Part shown: positions 5,868-6,650 of the stretch, piece after piece
How positions within the stretch are numbered: the stretch's first letter is position 1
Layout: each line of letters opens with the position of its first letter
Assembly: GCA_964519015.1 (NCBI GenBank)
Contig: CAZFHZ010000157.1
Location: forward strand, 1 to 6,650
Length of the DNA stretch: 6,650 bases
Source of the DNA: CAZFHZ01 sp964519015
GTDB taxonomy: Bacteria; Blakebacterota; Blakebacteria; Blakebacterales; CAYUVJ01
Direction of reading: 5' to 3'
Translations under genes and position numbers: made by a program
The notes under the pieces: generated by a model
The model's input: the letters and a program-made list of their open reading frames with translations, nothing else
Told to the model about the DNA's origin: nothing
The model's database searches: none

Positions 5868-6459
5868 CCAGCTTCTCCTGCAGCAGTAGTCTACCCCGGT
5901 TCAAACGGGATTTCACGGTCCCGACCGGTACCTGGACGATTCCGGCGACCTCCTCGTACGACATCCCCTGCATGTCCCGGAGGATGACCACCTCCCGGTA
6001 CCGTTCGGGCAGATGCGCCACCGCCTCGGTCAGCGCCTCCACCGCCATCCGGTCCTCGGCCGAACGTTCGGGGCCGCTGCCCGGGTCGGGCAGTTCCAGT
6101 TCCGGCCCCTCTCCACCCGCCTCGGGCGCGCCCAGCCGGAGCATCCGCCAGCGCTTGCGGCGCCGCCATTCACTGCGGGCCAGGTTGCCCGCGATGGTGT
6201 AGATCCAGGTCGAGAAGGAGGCGATATGCCGGAACTCGCGGCGCTTGCGCCAGACGCGGAGGAAGGTCTCCTGGAGCAGGTCTTCGGCCACCTCGGAGTC
6301 CTTCAGGAAACGGAGGAGGTAGCCGTAGAGACGGTCGTAGTAGCGGTCCACAAGCAGGTCGAAGGCGACCCGGTTGCCTTCCAGGGAACTGGAGAGCAGC
6401 GCCTCGTCGGTCATCCGGGGCAGTTCGCTCTGCTCGATCGTCTTCTTGGTCAAGATCAT
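5845..6459 (-). CDS. ECF-type RNA polymerase sigma factor (RpoE/SigW-like)
   Basis: A 204-residue sigma-70-family factor with only regions 2 and 4, as in extracytoplasmic-function sigma factors. Region 2 spans about 31-102: AFDLLVDRYYDRLYGYLLRF, DLLQETFLRVWRK (60-72) for core binding, and FSTWIYTIAGNLARSEWRRR (82-101) for -10 recognition. A linker rich in Gly, Glu and Pro (110-135) leads to region 4, about 139-195: LPERYREVVILRDMQGMSYEEVAGIVQVPVGTVKSRLNRGR, with the helix-turn-helix that reads the -35 element. It is expected to drive an envelope-stress regulon and probably its own operon, held in check by the anti-sigma factor that overlaps it. Start ATG 6459 follows a purine-rich leader (GGAGGAGG at 6480-6473, GGGGGAG at 6468-6462); the closer site is rather near, so ATG 6414 (MTDEALL) is a possible alternative start. 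Which ECF subgroup it belongs to cannot be decided by eye. Confidence 0.93.
   Translation of the reverse strand: MILTKKTIEQSELPRMTDEALLSSSLEGNRVAFDLLVDRYYDRLYGYLLRFLKDSEVAEDLLQETFLRVWRKRREFRHIASFSTWIYTIAGNLARSEWRRRKRWRMLRLGAPEAGGEGPELELPDPGSGPERSAEDRMAVEALTEAVAHLPERYREVVILRDMQGMSYEEVAGIVQVPVGTVKSRLNRGRLLLQEKLGDWYEPH
5875..5879 (-). promoter_or_regulatory. Ribosome-binding site deciding the anti-sigma start
   Basis: AGGAG on the minus strand, inside the last codons of the sigma gene, is seven bases from GTG 5867 and sixteen from ATG 5858. The spacing favours the GTG start and indicates coupled translation of sigma and anti-sigma. Confidence 0.6.
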
Positions 6460-6487
6460 GGCTCCCCCGTCGCCTCCTCCTTCTTTA

Positions 6488-6650
6488 CTACCCGGCGACG
6501 GTGTTCCGGTTCCAGTCCCTTCGGTCGCCGGGCGGGCCCTGGCCCTCCCCTCCCTCTGTGACGCGGCCGCGCGGCCGGGGTTCCCGGGCCACGACCAGGC
6601 CGATCAGGGCAAGCAGGGAACAGAGGAGCGGGAGCCAGTCCCCACCGCGG
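6488..6650 (-). CDS. C-terminal end of an unknown gene with a membrane segment (runs off right edge)
   Basis: A frame open from the right edge (first full codon 6649-6647) ends at TAG 6490-6488. About 53 residues are visible: a hydrophobic stretch WLPLLCSLLALIGLVVA, then a basic, Gly/Pro-rich tail beginning REPRPRGRV. Third codon positions in the hydrophobic part are nearly all G or C, as in the neighbouring real genes, and a membrane helix followed by arginines is a natural protein ending. It stops 28 bases before the sigma start, so it could be the preceding gene of the same operon. Only the tail is seen and no family can be named. It may also be non-coding leader DNA of the sigma gene. Confidence 0.45.
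   Translation of the reverse strand, partial: RGGDWLPLLCSLLALIGLVVAREPRPRGRVTEGGEGQGPPGDRRDWNRNTVAG
6491..6532. repeat. Inverted repeat just upstream of the sigma gene
   Basis: CCCGGCGAC (6491-6499) and GTCGCCGGG (6524-6532) are perfect 9-base inverted arms around a 24-base spacer. The repeat covers the last codons of the upstream open frame and ends about 30 bases before the sigma start. The spacer contains, on the minus strand, a tandem GGAACCGGAAC (6513-6503), similar to -35 elements of ECF-dependent promoters. It could be a hairpin between the two genes or part of an autoregulated promoter; no T-run follows, so it is not a standard terminator. Confidence 0.35.

Noticed and set aside
6564..6577. 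Fourteen-base palindrome CGGCCGCGCGGCCG.
   Set aside because: Built only of G and C in very GC-rich DNA inside a probable coding tail; no spacing or partner element suggests an operator.
1..6650. CRISPR array, tRNA, rRNA, insertion sequence or integrase.
   Set aside because: No spaced direct repeats, no cloverleaf or rRNA segments and no transposase or recombinase motifs were seen on either strand.

Overview
The window reads almost entirely on the minus strand and looks like a chromosomal piece of a high-GC, Gram-negative (two-membrane) bacterium. From about position 504 to the right edge the DNA is roughly 70% G+C, with GC-ending codons and genes that overlap or sit a few bases apart. The left 500 bases are only about 40-45% G+C. 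Signal-peptide proteins, a zinc-binding transmembrane anti-sigma factor and a periplasmic-type ABC importer fit a diderm. The phylum cannot be fixed from this window; an uncultured high-GC lineage near Gemmatimonadota or the wider FCB group is only a guess.

In transcription order (right to left): the tail of a gene ending in a membrane segment (6650-6488); an ECF sigma factor (6459-5845); a ZAS-type anti-sigma factor with one membrane span (5867-5307); an exported HtrA-like protein with a PDZ domain whose catalytic His and Asp positions are replaced (5293-4064). After a 79-base gap containing a strong stem-loop come a DUF71/COG2102 PP-loop ATPase (3984-3301), a lipoprotein substrate-binding protein (3304-2390), a FecCD/BtuC-type permease (2400-1354) and its ABC ATPase (1367-504). 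The last four genes overlap end to start and are clearly one operon. Then comes a 172-base AT-richer gap and the first 110 codons of a secreted CsgG/LpoB-like protein (331 to beyond the left edge), which starts with GTG.

Two modules emerge. The first is an envelope-stress signalling cassette comparable to rpoE-rseA or algU-mucA-mucD: sigma factor, membrane anti-sigma factor and a periplasmic PDZ protein. Here the PDZ protein seems unable to cut peptides, and the anti-sigma factor ends in a hydrophobic -VRFF tail that could be a PDZ ligand. The second is a corrinoid (vitamin B12) uptake and salvage operon, btuFCD plus the DUF71 enzyme that comparative genomics has linked to B12 salvage. The two lie head to tail on one strand and could be co-transcribed, but no visible cobalamin riboswitch precedes the uptake genes.

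The most noteworthy points are the degenerate protease within a sigma/anti-sigma cassette, the altered PP-loop of the DUF71 protein, the leader stem-loop in front of it, and the abrupt base-composition boundary near position 500.
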